From: Microbotryomycetes sp. JL201
Lineage: Eukaryota; Basidiomycota; Microbotryomycetes
DNA length: 64,000 nt
Direction of reading: 5' to 3'
NCBI GenBank assembly: GCA_033819885.1
Contig: JAQYUZ010000027.1
Coordinates: 124,001-188,000, forward strand
Shown here: in pieces, positions 32,797 through 45,150 of the stretch
Layout of the letters: each line of letters begins with the position of its first letter
Numbering within the stretch: the stretch's first letter is position 1
The notes under the pieces: model-generated
What the model was told of the DNA's origin: nothing
Seen by the model: the letters and a program-made list of their open reading frames with translations, nothing else
The model's database searches: none
Made by a program: the position numbers and the translations under genes

Positions 32797-33827
32797 CGTC
32801 TGACATCCAATTTGCGTACAAATCCAGTCTCAGGTCCACAGTAGATCACGCCCTGCACGATCTGCGATAGCTCTACTGATGCCGAATTTTGGTCGTACAA
32901 GCTCTGGACCATGACGTAGCAAGAATGATCCGCACATAGTTTTGCCCGCCTACTCTTGCCCTTTTCTGCCGTGTCAGCCTCCAGCTCCACTGAATGAGTG
33001 GGGTCTCGCTCCCAGGCTCAGCTCACGGCGCTCAGCCTCCAATTCACTGAGATGTCCGTACCTCGTCTTCGACTCTCTTCGTGTCGGGTGGCATTCGTGA
33101 GTGCTATCTCTCCGCATTTCAGCCTGTCTCGCGAGAGCAAACCATGTGTCTGAGCTTGACCATTCCTAGGTTTCGGCCGTCTCTTGCATTGTAGCATGCT
33201 TGGAATAACATAAGACCAGCCCTCGCGGAGAAAAGATTGAGCACGCAATTCTTTCCTACCCATGCCAGGATCTTGAAGACATTCCACTAGTTGGCGAGAC
33301 AATCATTTGTAGCCTACGATATCAGGAATCCGCAATTGTTCTCGAGGAAAAGGCACAATTTGGAGGCAGAGACGGTCAGCGCACTGTCCAAATGTCCGAA
33401 CCTCAACGAAGGGTGCGATCAAAAGCAATGATCAAGAAGAGGAGGAGAACCTGAAAGGCTGGGTTCCGTCGCGCCCCAGGCATTCTTGAGCTCCGGCTTT
33501 AAATCATACTGTGATAGTAACACTTTCCGGCTGTGCAACTGCTTGTCATTCGGTCCCTCTCTCTACCCTTCCCAGTGTGCCCTGCGGGCCGCAATGACTG
33601 CTCACGACTACTTAACTTTGCAACACGGTGGCCGCATCTGCATTACGGCAAATTCACAAATTCCGGTCTTAACTCAAAGAATTCGTCACAGCTTGGGAAA
33701 GGTGAGGAAAACCTTTTAAAGCAGCCTTCAGCGAGGTGCCATCCGGTCGGCGCTGACGTTGTGAGGTCCCAGATGCACCTAGAAGAAGGGAATGTCAACC
33801 CTTCTGCGAAGTTGAGAAATGCCCGAT
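32797..33827. other. Intergenic stretch
   Basis: No gene supported upstream of pyruvyl transferase 2. If the small membrane protein that ends at 33828 has further exons they would lie here, but none is convincing. Confidence 0.35.
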
Positions 33828-34293
33828 TCACCAAGCAGAGCATTGATGCTGAGCTGCTGCAAGCAGCTCGTGCCCCTCTCCCGCCGTCAAGTCAACACAG
33901 TCGTCCATGCTCGGCCTCCCTTGGGCACTGGCATCGAAAGCATCTAACCACTGTGTGACCAAGTCTGAATCCTCGCCGCATGCCTGCTGCATCTGCCAGC
34001 TGTACGGTGACGCTGTGCGTGATCGTGCTTTGCCGACGAGCTGTCGCACGCGGCTGCGCAGTTGAAAGAGTTGGTCAGTAAGGCACGTCTTGATCGCAGC
34101 GACGCGTTGTACCGACGCACCCGGTCAAGTGAGATGTGCTAGCAGTTGAACGATCACTTTCAGTCCGCGTGAGTAAGTTTGTGAGCGAGACGACCATGAC
34201 AATCAAAATTATGCCGACTAAGGCATGAGACAGTCGCCTGAGCATCCGGAGCATGTCAAGCAGAGCGGTGTCATCCAGCAGGTCGAAAACCAC
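33828..34293 (-). CDS. Small single-pass membrane protein of unknown family
   Basis: The ATG at 34293 gives MVFDLLDDTALLDML, then a membrane segment LVGIILIVMVVSLTNLL and a lumenal part. A 79-base intron (ACCGG|GTGCGTC ... TGCGCAG|C) joins to SWQMQQACGEDSDLVTQWL, DDCVDL and the ending QHQCSAW. The frame stops at 33828, but the stop lies within GTGAATC, which could be a donor, so a further exon is possible. About 130 residues as built. The type II layout matches the glycosyltransferases around it; a short relative lies at 25841-26035. Function unknown. Confidence 0.45.
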
Positions 34294-34554
34294 CCCGATC
34301 TGTTCAGAACGTGGTCAATAATCTCTCATGATCAGTGCTGTGAGCTCCTGCTGAAGCCCATTCATAAGGAGATGACGTGCTCGTGTGGTGCAGTAGAGTT
34401 GTATGAATTTGGCCGTCGGCCTGTTGCGCGCAGCAGCATGCCGCTGTCGGCGGATCTTCGTGACAAGTCGTTTGGACGGCCTCAGATGCTCACTTGGTGT
34501 CTGCACTCAGCCCGCAGCGTTTTGTAGGACTCGTCCCCTAGATCGAGACCTTAC

Positions 34555-37500
34555 ATGGACGACAATGTCCACTCGGGAAGCGGCTCGGATGCGATGAGCC
34601 TGACGGATAAGCGCCTCGGGCCTCGCTCGACGCTCACTCGCAGCTCAGTAGCGCCTCCGAGTCTGTCAATATCAACGTTGACGACGCGTTCAAGCAGCAC
34701 GACGCGTCTGGCCCAGCTCGCGACCCAGAACGCGCGCGATGACGCGGGTGAAGCTTATCGGCGCCCGTGGCCTTCGCGCACTCATTCACACGACAGGCAA
34801 CCCAGCTACACATGCGGTGACAAGGCGCCTCTACTTATCGAATCCAACCACAGCACTGCTCCACGAGGCCGAAGCGGGCGAAAAGCCGTGGCATTCGAGC
34901 TCGGCAGGCATGCGCCATCCTCTGCCGAGCAGGACAATGATCTTGGCGCTCAAGGCCGACAAATCGCATACAGTTCCAAAGGCGACTCGCCGTTCGAAAG
35001 TTCTGGTTTCTTCTCGTGGCCCTCGATTGACGACATCATCGATGCTCAGGTAGGTTATACCAGCACCGAGCTCGAGAAGGCACGCTGATCGTGTTTCAAC
35101 GCAGGTCCATCAACGTGTTGTCACGATCAAATCGCGCAACCCGGACCCTCTTCTGCGCTACGGAATCAGCGATTATTCCTTTGTGCTTGGACGCGAACAC
35201 ACACGAGGTGCGTCAAGCTCTGTGCGGTCGGAGGACAACGTCAGCAGCAGCAGCACTCCTGCCGCTGGCGAGAAGGACAGCGAGCCTCCGCCGCATCCTG
35301 ATCGGGTCAGCCTCGGAAAGGGCAAATTCAGTGAAGTGCTGCTGGTGCGAAAGGGAATCACAGATGTGCGTATGGTGCATCGCGGTCGCGATCTGTCGGC
35401 AAATGCTAATTTTGCCCGAACAGTATGCGCTCAAGCACACTCCGTTACATTCACATCACCCGCTGATCGCGACGCGGCTGTTACGAGAGCCAACCATCCT
35501 TGCTCAACTTTTGCCACATCCAAATCTAGTCAAGGCAAGCAAGATACACTAACCTGCTCGCGATGCTGTCCTGAACTTGCTTTGCCAGGTGTATGAGACT
35601 ATTCGGACACCAGGCCATTTTTACCTCGTAGAAGAGAGCTTGCGCAGCTCCGTCACATTGGAGGCCTTTGTGACTTCGTTCGAGAACCACAGAGTCCCTC
35701 TCAACCAAGCCTGGTCTATCCTCGAGCAGCTTGCGAGCGTGGTTCGCAGTCTCCACGAACCTCTGCGTGTGTGCCACAGAGACATCAAGGTGCGTGGCAT
35801 GCCTCAAGCTGAGATAGCACTTCTGACGTTAGGCCGCTGCAGCCGGAGAACATACTCGTCAAGGTCGAGTGGAAAACAGCAGCGTCCGATAAATCGCCGA
35901 CGGTATCTCTCAAGTTGCTTGACTTTGGGCTTGCCACACACTTCTCCGCCAGCGAGCCAAAGTTGACGACTTGCTGCGGCAGTCCGGCCTACCACGCTCC
36001 TGAATTATGGCGAAGTCTGAGAGAGCCGAGCGGTACAGTCAAGTATTGGGTATGTGCATTTTCCCGCTCAAGCATGGCTCTCTTCTGACCCTTTGCGTGA
36101 GAAGGGCCCCGAAGTCGACGTTTGGTGTGTGGGCTTGACGTTGCTGCGGTGTCTCACGCCAAACACATATCCGCTGGGGATTGCGCATTCATCTTTGAAG
36201 GCACTCGGCGACAAAGTCATTGACTCACTGCTCGGCATCGAAGACGACACTATGCGGCAAACACTCGCCGGCTTCCTACACATGGACGGCGCGACAAGGA
36301 TGGAAGCTTTCAAGGCATACTGTGAGACGGATGCAGTCAGGCGTCGGTCCAGCTTTGGTGACAGCGGTTTCGGCAGCGACATCGAGCCGATTAGCCCGAA
36401 TGCGTACACGTCGAGAAGCCCTTCCAGCGGCGCAAAGAAGCATTTCAAGTCTACCACTTTCATTCCTACCAAGCCCGCATTTGTGCTTGAGCTGCCCATA
36501 GCTTCGTCGTCCGACCTTCCTCCTGGGCCGCCTCCTCTTGAAGTTTGTCCCGAAAAAGAGACGCCAATCGTTTTATCTCGCTCCTCAAGTCGAGCACGAC
36601 TCGCATCAAGCTCCGTCGAGGACATAGCCAAGGCGTCATGCGACGCGTCGCCAGAATCACCGGCTCCGGACTTGACGTCCGACATGTGCTCTCCCGAAGC
36701 GCTGAACTCGGCTCCGACTACGCCTTCGACGCCGTTCTACGATCCGTTTTACTCGTCGTTGCCGCCACCGATCCAGATCGTACTTAGTAATCCTGCAGAC
36801 GAAACGATCGAACGTGCCACCAGTTTTATCAAATACGCTTTACGGTGCGCCGGTATATTGTATCACGTGCGGGCTCGTGATCTCCGCTCGGCAAATGGTT
36901 CCCACGCGTCGTTGCCTTCGCTCGCTCGTGGGCCAGATTTCGAAAATTGCGTGACATACCTCGAATGCGTCCTGACGCTTCCACACGAGCAAGACGAGTC
37001 GATGGCGTCAAGCGCGCTGAAGGCCGCGCTCCGGCCGCCTCTGCTGCGCGCGCACACCATGGGAAGTGTCACCCGTTCGAGCTCGACGCCACCGGAGCGG
37101 AACAAGGCGAGTGTCGAGACTGCAAGCAGCAAGGACGTTGGCGTGCGCGCCACGACTTTTTTCATGCGAGTATCCAAAGGGCAGTACGTCGCAGGTGCGC
37201 TTCAATCAAATCACGCTTCTCCCCATGCGGGCGGAAACACGAACCGTCGCTCGAAGCGCAGAAGCGAACGCGACGTATTCATTACGCTGTCGGACGAGAG
37301 AGCCCTACAGACCGTGAAAAACGCGTTGTCTTTCGACTATGAGAGCTGTCGGCACTCGAACGACACAACAACACCGCATCCCGAAACGGATCAGCGTGGC
37401 AGACATGTCCGAACCATCGGCAACGGGAGGATTGGTCTTGAGCAGAGTCGTGACAGGTCTCAACCTCGAATCGCGAGACCGGCCTCGCTATCGCGACGCT

Positions 37501-37559
37501 CGACGCGCACGGGCCCCGGTGTCATTGGCGTTTCCGGCGAGAATTACTGGATCCCGTGA
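34555..37559 (+). CDS. Serine/threonine protein kinase, multi-exon
   Basis: Exon 1 (34555-35049) is a low-complexity Ser/Thr-rich tail. The kinase domain is then built over several short exons: LGKGKFSEVLLVRKG (glycine loop), YALKHTPLH (catalytic Lys), REPTILAQLLPHPN, VCHRDIK then PENILVKVE, LKLLDFGLATHF, TCCGSPAYHAPEL, and GPEVDVWCVGLTLLRCLT. All catalytic residues are present. A large C-terminal region follows, with Ser-rich segments and a folded-looking part (IERATSFIKYALRCAGI, FENCVTYLECVLTLP). One intron starts AAG|GCAAGC (near 35535), a GC-AG type. The main frame ends at 37559; a further acidic segment to 37816 (GLFDYFGELGSRLGNL) may be a last exon. The specific kinase group is not clear to me. 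Confidence 0.8.
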
Positions 37560-37816
37560 GGGGTCTCGCAATGGCGATGGGCCCATTGCAAGCGGACGAG
37601 ACTCGCTCTGCTGCCGAGGAAACAGCAGCTGGAGCTGTTTCCACCGCGAAAGGTCTTTTCGACTATTTCGGAGAATTGGGAAGTCGTCTTGGCAATCTAG
37701 TGAATCCGCAAGACAAGGCCAAGAATTCGCCCGGGCTGACGAGAGACGACGGGGACGATGATCATGCTCATCAAACCAATGAGGATTTTGTCGTTGGCAG
37801 TGTGACACCCATGTAA
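37560..37816 (+). CDS. Possible last exon of the kinase gene
   Basis: An open frame with ETAAGAVSTAKGLFDYFGELG and an acidic, Asp-rich end, stopping with SVTPM. It starts directly after the kinase frame's stop and within a GTGAGG...GCAAG stretch that resembles a short intron, but the splice phase I tried did not match exactly. It may instead be a separate small gene. Confidence 0.35.
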
Positions 37817-38770
37817 CTAGTAAATGACCGCTTGTTGATTGTATATAGCTCGGGACAGTCGGGATTGCCGTTGTGTCAAAACAGTCATCAGTGCTTGATT
37901 GAGCCATGGACGCAAACGTTTCTCGGTCCTATGTGCATCTGCATACCTACGTTAAAGGCTATGTAATCGACGAACCTGAGGTACGAGATCGAAAGAATGG
38001 CTTCAGCGCGAAGGCTTCTTCAACTAGGACGCTGAAACAGATGTCACGGTGTCCAACCGTCCTCACCCGGGGACTGCCCTTACTACTGCGTCTATGCTAG
38101 CAGAGACCAAATGGGTCTTTGCTTCCGAGTACTTTTCCGTTCCTTTCGCTTGGATCTGTGCTGGACACGCACAAAACAAGCAGGATTTGCAAATGCCGGA
38201 GTAAGCAGATCGGCTGCTGCTATATCCGCGACTCAATCGATGTTCAACTGCACCGCCTTACGCCAATCTGACGATTAGGCGTGTTTCTCTGGATATTACA
38301 CCTATTTTGTGCCGGCGCCTGGACGATTAACGCGATCAGGCCGCTGGATAGTATCATACTCGCCGCGTAGAAAGGAAGCTGTTGGCCGTTCATATAATAT
38401 AGATGACTTGAGCCCGTGTGGCGTATGCGCAACCTAACGAAAGAATACTTGGGTGCTCCTCGAAGGACGTAAGACGTCGGCAGCGAGAGACACGAGCACA
38501 TGCTATTGCACGAATCCAATTGTAGATGTCTGCAGAGCTCCCAGGTAAGTTCAAAGGTATGTGCTGGTGGCTTTGCGCATGATTTGTGAAGACAACTGCT
38601 GACTACAAGACCAGGCAATGGACGTGCATTGACGTTTTGATCTATAATGCGTAGGGTACGCCTTAATTTAAGCTGTGTAACCATAGTCGCGCCGTGTTCC
38701 AACTTCCTGTCGGTTCCCGCGTGGTATCCATGGGCTCGTGAGCGAGCCGTCCACCTGTACGAGCGCACGA
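37817..38770. other. Intergenic stretch
   Basis: No gene recognised; promoter side of GT61 number 2. Confidence 0.4.
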
Positions 38771-40351
38771 ATGGCCATTGGACGCCGAGGATGGACTCGA
38801 ACGGCGTTGTGCTGTGTCCTTGGCGTTGTCGTGCTCGCATCTTGGCGTAAGCACAAGCAGATCGGACGAGTTTCCGTCGGCACACGAGCTAAACGACTTG
38901 TCTTCGCGCAGATGCTCTACTGCACGAGAACAGTTCTGTGCACATGCGCGGTTGGCTTCTACAGGCGTCGGACAACCGGTGGTCCCGTTTCAGAGCCGGC
39001 GGCTCCGCAGTTGTGCCAGGAGAGGACCTGCAAGCTGTCATTCGCAAAGGCACAGGCAACGTGTATTCAAGCGTCGACTGCCATGGCACCGAAGGCACAG
39101 CAAACCCTCTCGAGACTAAATGTCGGTTCCGCAATGTTTGCCTTGAACTGCTCGACCTGCCGGAGCACAGAGCCATGCTCGATGCGGATGTCAAAAACAA
39201 CCCAGAGTATGTGCGATTGTCCTATTACAGGCCGGACTGGCTTGCAGAAGCTCCACTGTACTGGTAAGCTCGCACGCAAGCACAGTGGCGTTGAGGGAAC
39301 AGCCTGAACTGAAAAGTTCTCGCCCAACACAGGTTCAAGGGCTATGCGAAGGACGGACCTTGGTCACGCGTCGACTGGGCCGGAACTCTCAAGCCCACAC
39401 TTGTGAGCGGCACTGTGCCTCCAGACAGCCTTTGGTCGCCGGCAGAGACGACAATCCTGACGGAAGCATGGTGGCCGGAAAATTTTGGTCATGCACTCGG
39501 AGACGATTACCTACCCGTGTACAGACTGGCGCAATATTTTGATCGTTTCGACTCCGCCCGTCTTAGCGTGATTTTCCATCCGTCATGCCAAGATCGCGGT
39601 AGTCCAGGAGAGGAGCGCGATAGAGGATGCTCTCACCACCTAGAAATATCCAACCTGCTCCTCGATACCCCGATCATCGATGCCAACTCGAGTGCGCTGT
39701 TCAGAAAAAAAGGGCCTGTGTGCTTCAAGGAGCTGTTAGTCGGCACCGGCGGCGTTCGAATGGGATTCCCCGCGGAAGGTCATGTTTGGGTCAGTACAGC
39801 ATTTGCCAAGATCGTATGGTTTGCTCAGAAGCCTTGCCTTGTGCCAGTCCGACTTTGCGTCGACGATCAAGAAGAGGTCCGGAATTGATCCAAGCTATCT
39901 GCCGGGGAAGCAGCGGATCACAATCATGTATAAAGCGCGAAAACGGTATGTTCTATGTCCCGAGAGTTTTGCACCACGCTCAAGATTTCGTTACAGCACC
40001 TTCACAAACTACGACGAGCTGGTTCAAAGTCTGCGCGACCGTTTCAACGTCGAAGTTGAGCTACTTGACCCGAACGAGCTCAGTTTGACGGATCAGCTGG
40101 CAGTGTTAAGTCGGACAACAGTGCTCGTGTCTCCGTGCGGAGGTATATCGTTCTCCGCCGCATTTCTTCCGCCAGGGGCCAGCGCAGTCTTTTCCGATTA
40201 TTGGGATACGAGGGCCAATCGCAGTTTCTCGATGGAGAAATACATCTTTACTCAAATGAGTGACTTGACTTCGTTCTACTATACAGTCGACAAGAAGGAC
40301 GTCTCGGTCGACATTGAGAACGTCAGTCTGTTAAGAAGCATATCATTTTGA
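38771..40351 (+). CDS. GT61-family glycosyltransferase 2 (DUF563), type II membrane, about five exons
   Basis: The ATG at 38771 gives a basic tail and anchor (RTALCCVLGVVVLASW). The exons that follow (from about 38912, 39333, 39846 and 40010) join in frame. Features are the N-terminal pattern VDCHGTEGTANPLETKCRF then RNVCLEL, common in fungal DUF563 proteins; WWPENFGHALGDDYLPVYRL; KQRITIMYKARKR then TFTNYDELVQSLRDRF; and the GT61 core LSLTDQLAVLSRTTVLVSPCGGISFSAAFLPPGA. The HG-containing loop of GT61 number 1 (VSVHGSHLNN) is VSPCGGISFS here, so the two are distant relatives. An intron of only about 35 bases (ATC|GTATGG...GTGCCAG) is needed near 39810. Sugar unknown. Confidence 0.78.
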
Positions 40352-41215
40352 ATCTGACGAATGAAAGGCTCAGGTTTGGTCTGGTGATCGAGACAACGAA
40401 TGGATTGTTTACAGGAACTAGTCAGTCGACCCCTGATGCGCTGCAAATAGCTTTGGGCTCCTCCTGAAATCCGCCACAGCGCCGACGTCACGATCGACCT
40501 TGAGAGGATGGAACTCTATGTCCTAGCAGGTGAGTTGGAAGCGCCTGGTCGATCAAATTAGGCACTGATTCTACTCTGGGCAAGCTCTATCGCATGCAGA
40601 AGTTGCATTCGAGTTCTCAGCTAGCTTTCAACGAGACTAGAAGGCACGAGTGACGTCCAATGATATCCTGTGATGCAGCATAGACGCTCAGCGGGGGGAC
40701 TATGTGTTTGTCAGTTGCCGAGGTAGGCCAGGATCGGTGGCGCGACCTCCTTGGCGCTCCACTCCGGAGCCACAGGAGGAAAAAGGATCAACGAAACTCT
40801 GGTATTGAAAGAAGATGTTATGGCACAGGAGCAGAAAGCCATCAAAAATACAATGCTACGAAGTTCACGCCGATCCGTGAACAGTAAGTTTCGGGCTCGC
40901 GAGCGACGAGGACAATACGCATGCGCTTGGCTTTCATAGCAAGCGCGCAAGCCTCAATGCTTCAGCTGCTGAGAGAAATGCGGACGGCGCGCAAAAAGAG
41001 GGACGAGGCTGAATGACTGTCCGAGTCTCGCCGTCCGAGACGGTGGCTATCGACCATCTTCTATGTAATTGTTAAAGGAGCGTTGATAATTGGATACATA
41101 TGGCCGAGTCGGCGTCGAAAAGCAGAGTCCATGCGTGCGAAGTAGCGAACTGGGTGAAACCAAAACCACGAAGGAAAACCACGAAGGAAAGGAGAATGAG
41201 GGCGCGGACTGTGAC
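40352..41215. other. Intergenic stretch
   Basis: Lies between the 3' ends of GT61 number 2 and priA-like 1. No gene seen. Confidence 0.4.
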
Positions 41216-42245
41216 TTATGCCAGCATGCAGTATTTTTGGCCGGTGGACAAAGTGCCGCGGCGATATCCACTTGGACAAGTGATGCCGCAGCGGTAGTCC
41301 CCTGATTGAAGAAGCCGCTCAGCTTTGCTGACTGGAAAAAGACGCCTGTGCAAGGCGAGCGACGTACAGCAGTAGTTCGTTCCGATGCCATTATACGGAT
41401 CGGGGCAGGGCTTGCCGCCGCAGTAATTCGCGTCGAACTTCGTATCTCTGCACTGGCCATCGATAGCGGTTCGTCCGTACAGGCAGACTATTTTCAACCA
41501 ATGTCAGCGACACGTCAGAGGTTCTCTTGACAATTGTACTTACACAGCGTGCACGGCTTGTTGTAGGGGCAAGTCCAAACGCCGTTTCGAGGTCTGGGTC
41601 CACACGTGGCGAGAACGTCCTTCGGGCAGTTGCCGACATTGCGAACGCAGACGCCGCGCGAGTAGGTAACTGTTAGGCGCAGAAGACGGTAAGTGTGTCA
41701 GCATGCATCGCTAGGCATCGCTAGGCTTGGTGAAGCCGCGAAAGGATAGGCTCAACCTGCTGATCGGGTCTCGCGCAGACTCACAGTAGTTGGGACATTT
41801 CAATCGACAGAAACCAGTGTTTTGATTGCAGTTGGGATAAGCGTTTTCCGGCAGCTGGACGTTGTTGTTGGCCACGTAATCACGGCAAATTTGGCTGCGC
41901 GCCCTTGGGCCCAGGCCGCAAGATTGAGATTCAAGTTGGCGTTTAGCAAGTCGTCGTGTCTCGATGTCACGCTTGGTGAGGCCTTCCGCACGCTGTGCCT
42001 CGGCGATCTGACGCTCGACGATTGCGAGCGACTCTTGGTAAGCCGGGTCGCGTTTGGCCATGAGCACGGCATTTGGTTCACTGCCGCCTGCATCAGGAAG
42101 CATTGCAAGAAGATTAGCAGAATTCACTCGCGTCGGAGGAGGCAGGTTACAAATCTTGCGATCAGTGAGTGACTGGCTCACCAGAACTGGCTGATACGAC
42201 CGAAGCCGTCAAAAGCGCGATCGCAGTAAGAAGGAAAGACCGCAT
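41216..42245 (-). CDS. priA-like secreted Cys-rich protein 1
   Basis: ATG at 42243-42245; signal peptide MRSFLLTAIALLTASVVSAS. A charged helix follows (AIVERQIAEAQRAEGLTKRD), probably a propeptide with KR processing sites (TKRD, AKRQ). The Cys-rich domain then reads CGLGPRARSQICRDYV, NAYPNCNQNTGFCRLKC, GVCVRNVGNCP, RPRNGVWTCPYNKPCTL, CLYGRTAIDGQC, NYCGGKPCPDPYNGIGTNYC, CGITCPSGYRRGT and a last Cys before the stop. This is the pattern of the priA proteins known from Lentinula and other basidiomycetes, of unknown function. Five or so introns in phases that match the gene at 51016-52178, its closest relative here. Confidence 0.8.
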
Positions 42246-43061
42246 TGCTGTGCAGCTCGCGGCAAAAGGAATGTGTTGATGGTCGCAAGGAAGACTCAAG
42301 AGAGAGAGGAGGGGGAAAGAGATCGTTGTGATTTCAATTGCTCGCTTCCCGAGTCTCGGCTCCAGAAAGATTTTGCTTGGGCGCACATGCGGCCCAACCG
42401 TAAACCCCAGATTGTGATCGCCTTCCCGTCTCCAGCCGCGAGGAGAGGCCTGGGTCGAATCACGGCGTAACTTCGTGATCACGCGGCAGCTTTGTCTCAC
42501 TTATGTCTCAGAAGTGACTCAGGAGAAGTTTACTGTCACGATGAGGCACTCTCAGTTAACAGCAGTTTCTACTATTCAGCACGGTGTTTGTCGGCAAAGA
42601 ATAGGTAAAAATGTTGTTGTCATCGATTCGACTTTGCCTTTCCGAAGCTGTTCGAGTGGCCAGGGGTGGCGCGGGCCCAGGGGAAGTGTGCCCACGGGTT
42701 CTGATGAATCGAGTTCACGGGAGACCTCGACTGCTGCGTCCTTGGCGACGCGACACGAGGGGAAAAGACCGTTGATGACCCGCAGACAAAAGCAGCCATG
42801 GAAATCCGATACGGCCCCCGCTGAACAGCCGGCCGCGGGCTGACTGAAACTCGCTCAAATACATCAAGCCTATGAGCGGTTCACCTAGACTCTGAGCGGG
42901 TCACAAAATCTTCAAAGTGCTAACTTTTTTTTGGCTCAGTTACACATATGGCGGGATTTCAAACGATCCTCATTCAACGTTGTCACCAACTAAAACGTAG
43001 GAATGCTGCGGAATCATTGTCAGATAAAAGCTAGTGTCGCAAAATCTGCTGTGAAAACTGA
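42246..43061. other. Intergenic stretch
   Basis: Promoter side of priA-like 1 and 3' side of VMA6. Nothing recognised; a CT/GA-rich run lies near 42295-42320. Confidence 0.4.
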
Positions 43062-44476
43062 CTAATCGCTGCAAAGTGTGAGCGCGGTTAGACACTGCTC
43101 ATCAGATCGTTTGACGGTGAAGACCGAAGACCGACTTACTTGATCCTGTCCTTGGCGTTCTGAGCAATGCACTCGGCAATCCACGTCAAACTCCGGATCT
43201 CTTGCTCCTTGAGCTTGAAAAAGGCATAGAAAACGCCATACTGAAACTGTTGAAGGAAAGCAAGCTTGTTTAAACCGACCTCGTACTGGAAGAAGTGGTC
43301 CTCGAGGCTCGCTGCGCCGCCGTTGGCTCCCGCACTGTCACCACCCGAGGGTGCGCTGCCTTGGCTCTCCAAGAAGCCGCGATACTCGACGACGTTGTCG
43401 ACAACAGCCTTGACCTGGTCGATGTCGTCTGCTCGCGCCAAAGCAGAGTTGCCTTCGGGATACAGGCGACCAAGGGAGGGAAAAAGCTTTGCTCGTTGGT
43501 CTTTCGAGAGCGATGTTCCGAATGAATTGACAGTGATATTGAGCGACCGTCTATCAGCCTCGAAGCCCAGGATCGGACCCATCACGTCTTTTGTTGGAGA
43601 ACCCAGTGATTCGCAAAATCTATGGAAATCTTCGAGGTACGCTTTGTACAGCTGCTCGAAGGAGTGTGTCAGGGACTAAACGACGAGATCCGCTGCAAGT
43701 CTCACGGTGTTGCGGATGATCTCAATATTGAGTTCATCCAAGTCTTGCGCAGAGAGGCAGTCTCGGAAATATGGGGCTGAACAGATGAATCGTGTGAGTG
43801 ACAAGTCTCGCCGGTTTGCCCGTACTCACCCAGCGGCGTCTCGACGAGGACGGTCGAGTAGAGTTCTTCGATGTTGGTGGCAACACACAAAGCTGGCATT
43901 GTCTCGAACCAGCCGAGCGGGTGACATCTGTCCAGCAATTCGTGCGTGTCGCGCTCGTGTAGTGTGCCCGAGATCAACAAAACGACCTGGTAGACAACCG
44001 GGTTAGAGCAAATTCCACGCAGAACACCTCGGCATACGTTGTCAATCATGTACGCGTAGCTGCGGACGCAAGCCCTCAGCTCCTCATTGTCCTTGCAGCG
44101 AAGACGCTGTCTCGCTTACGTCATATAGTCCATGAATCTTGTCAGAGGCTGCACAGAGTTGCTCTTGATGTAGTTGAACTCGTCGACGAGCCTTTGCGTC
44201 GCCTTTTCGGCGATTGTGCTAGTCGAGACCGGTGGCGTCTCGTTGGCCAGAAAGTTGCCGTAGTCAGTTGCAGAAAGCTGCATCCGAAAGTCTGGAGAGT
44301 GACCTATCAGACTCGGGTCTTGACGGCTGGTTCATTGCCGACCGCCAGGACTGACCGTCGAGCGTTTCGCACTGCGTCAAGTTCGAGTACTGAGCTTGCG
44401 AAATCAGGCCGGCTTTGAAACCGCGCAGGATGCCCTCCAAAAAACCGGAGTGGGCATTGAAGAATAAAGCCTCCAT
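43062..44476 (-). CDS. VMA6: V-type H+-ATPase subunit d (VMA6)
   Basis: ATG at 44476. Exons encode [19 protein letters not shown] then [109 protein letters not shown], and the conserved end [37 protein letters not shown]. Subunit d caps the membrane rotor of the vacuolar proton pump and couples it to the central stalk. The frame runs to DRIK and a stop at 43136. Reading the following GTAAGT...TTTGCAG as an intron gives DRIND and a stop at 43062, closer to the usual RINDYIPIF but still lacking the last residues. Confidence 0.9.
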
Positions 44477-45150
44477 GGCGAGGTTGCAGGATCGAGGGTC
44501 CTGAGACCGAAAGTGACCAGGCGTCAGCGAGCAATCAAGACTGGTCAATATCAGCTCGGATAGCGTTAATGTCCACCTTTAGCAAAGGTGTGATCCGCGC
44601 CATTTAAAGCGGAGGGGATGCCGCGGGCCGTAGCAGCATGGCGCAGTGCCCGAGATCACACAGCACAGATGATCAGAAGCGAGCAACTAATCACTCGCAT
44701 GGGGATCATAGCGAGTGTGTGGCTTTGCAACTGGGCCTCGAGTGCGTCACACGTCGCCGAGAGACCCGACTGCCATGATGCACAGGCCAAGTACGGAATC
44801 AAGTGATGCTCACAATGTCTCGTGTTTATTGTGTTGCAGTTGACAGGCGCGCAATGCGGCTGTACGCGGGCGGAGGGTCGAGGTGCCTACTGCGCACGTG
44901 CCCCGTCTGTTCGAGGCAACGCTCTGGCAGTGCTTTGCAGCAGACCGGGTGCCCCTTGTCTACGAGATGGGAGTGCGGCCGGTGGGTGTAAGCGGAGTCG
45001 CCGCGCGCGTGAACGGAGCGAGAGGTGCGAGTGGCGCCAACGACCCAACATACAAACGAGACAATTCACAGGCAGAAGGAGGAACAACAAGCTATCTTCT
45101 GGAGAAACAACCATAACGAACAAGTCAAAGTATTGGAACTTGAAGCTGAT
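44477..45150. other. Intergenic stretch
   Basis: Lies between the 3' end of PI31 and the start of VMA6. No gene seen. Confidence 0.4.

Noticed and set aside
38244-38885. 213-residue minus-strand frame opposite the GT61 number 2 start
   Set aside because: Lies across the promoter and first exon of a well-supported plus-strand gene and resembles no protein.
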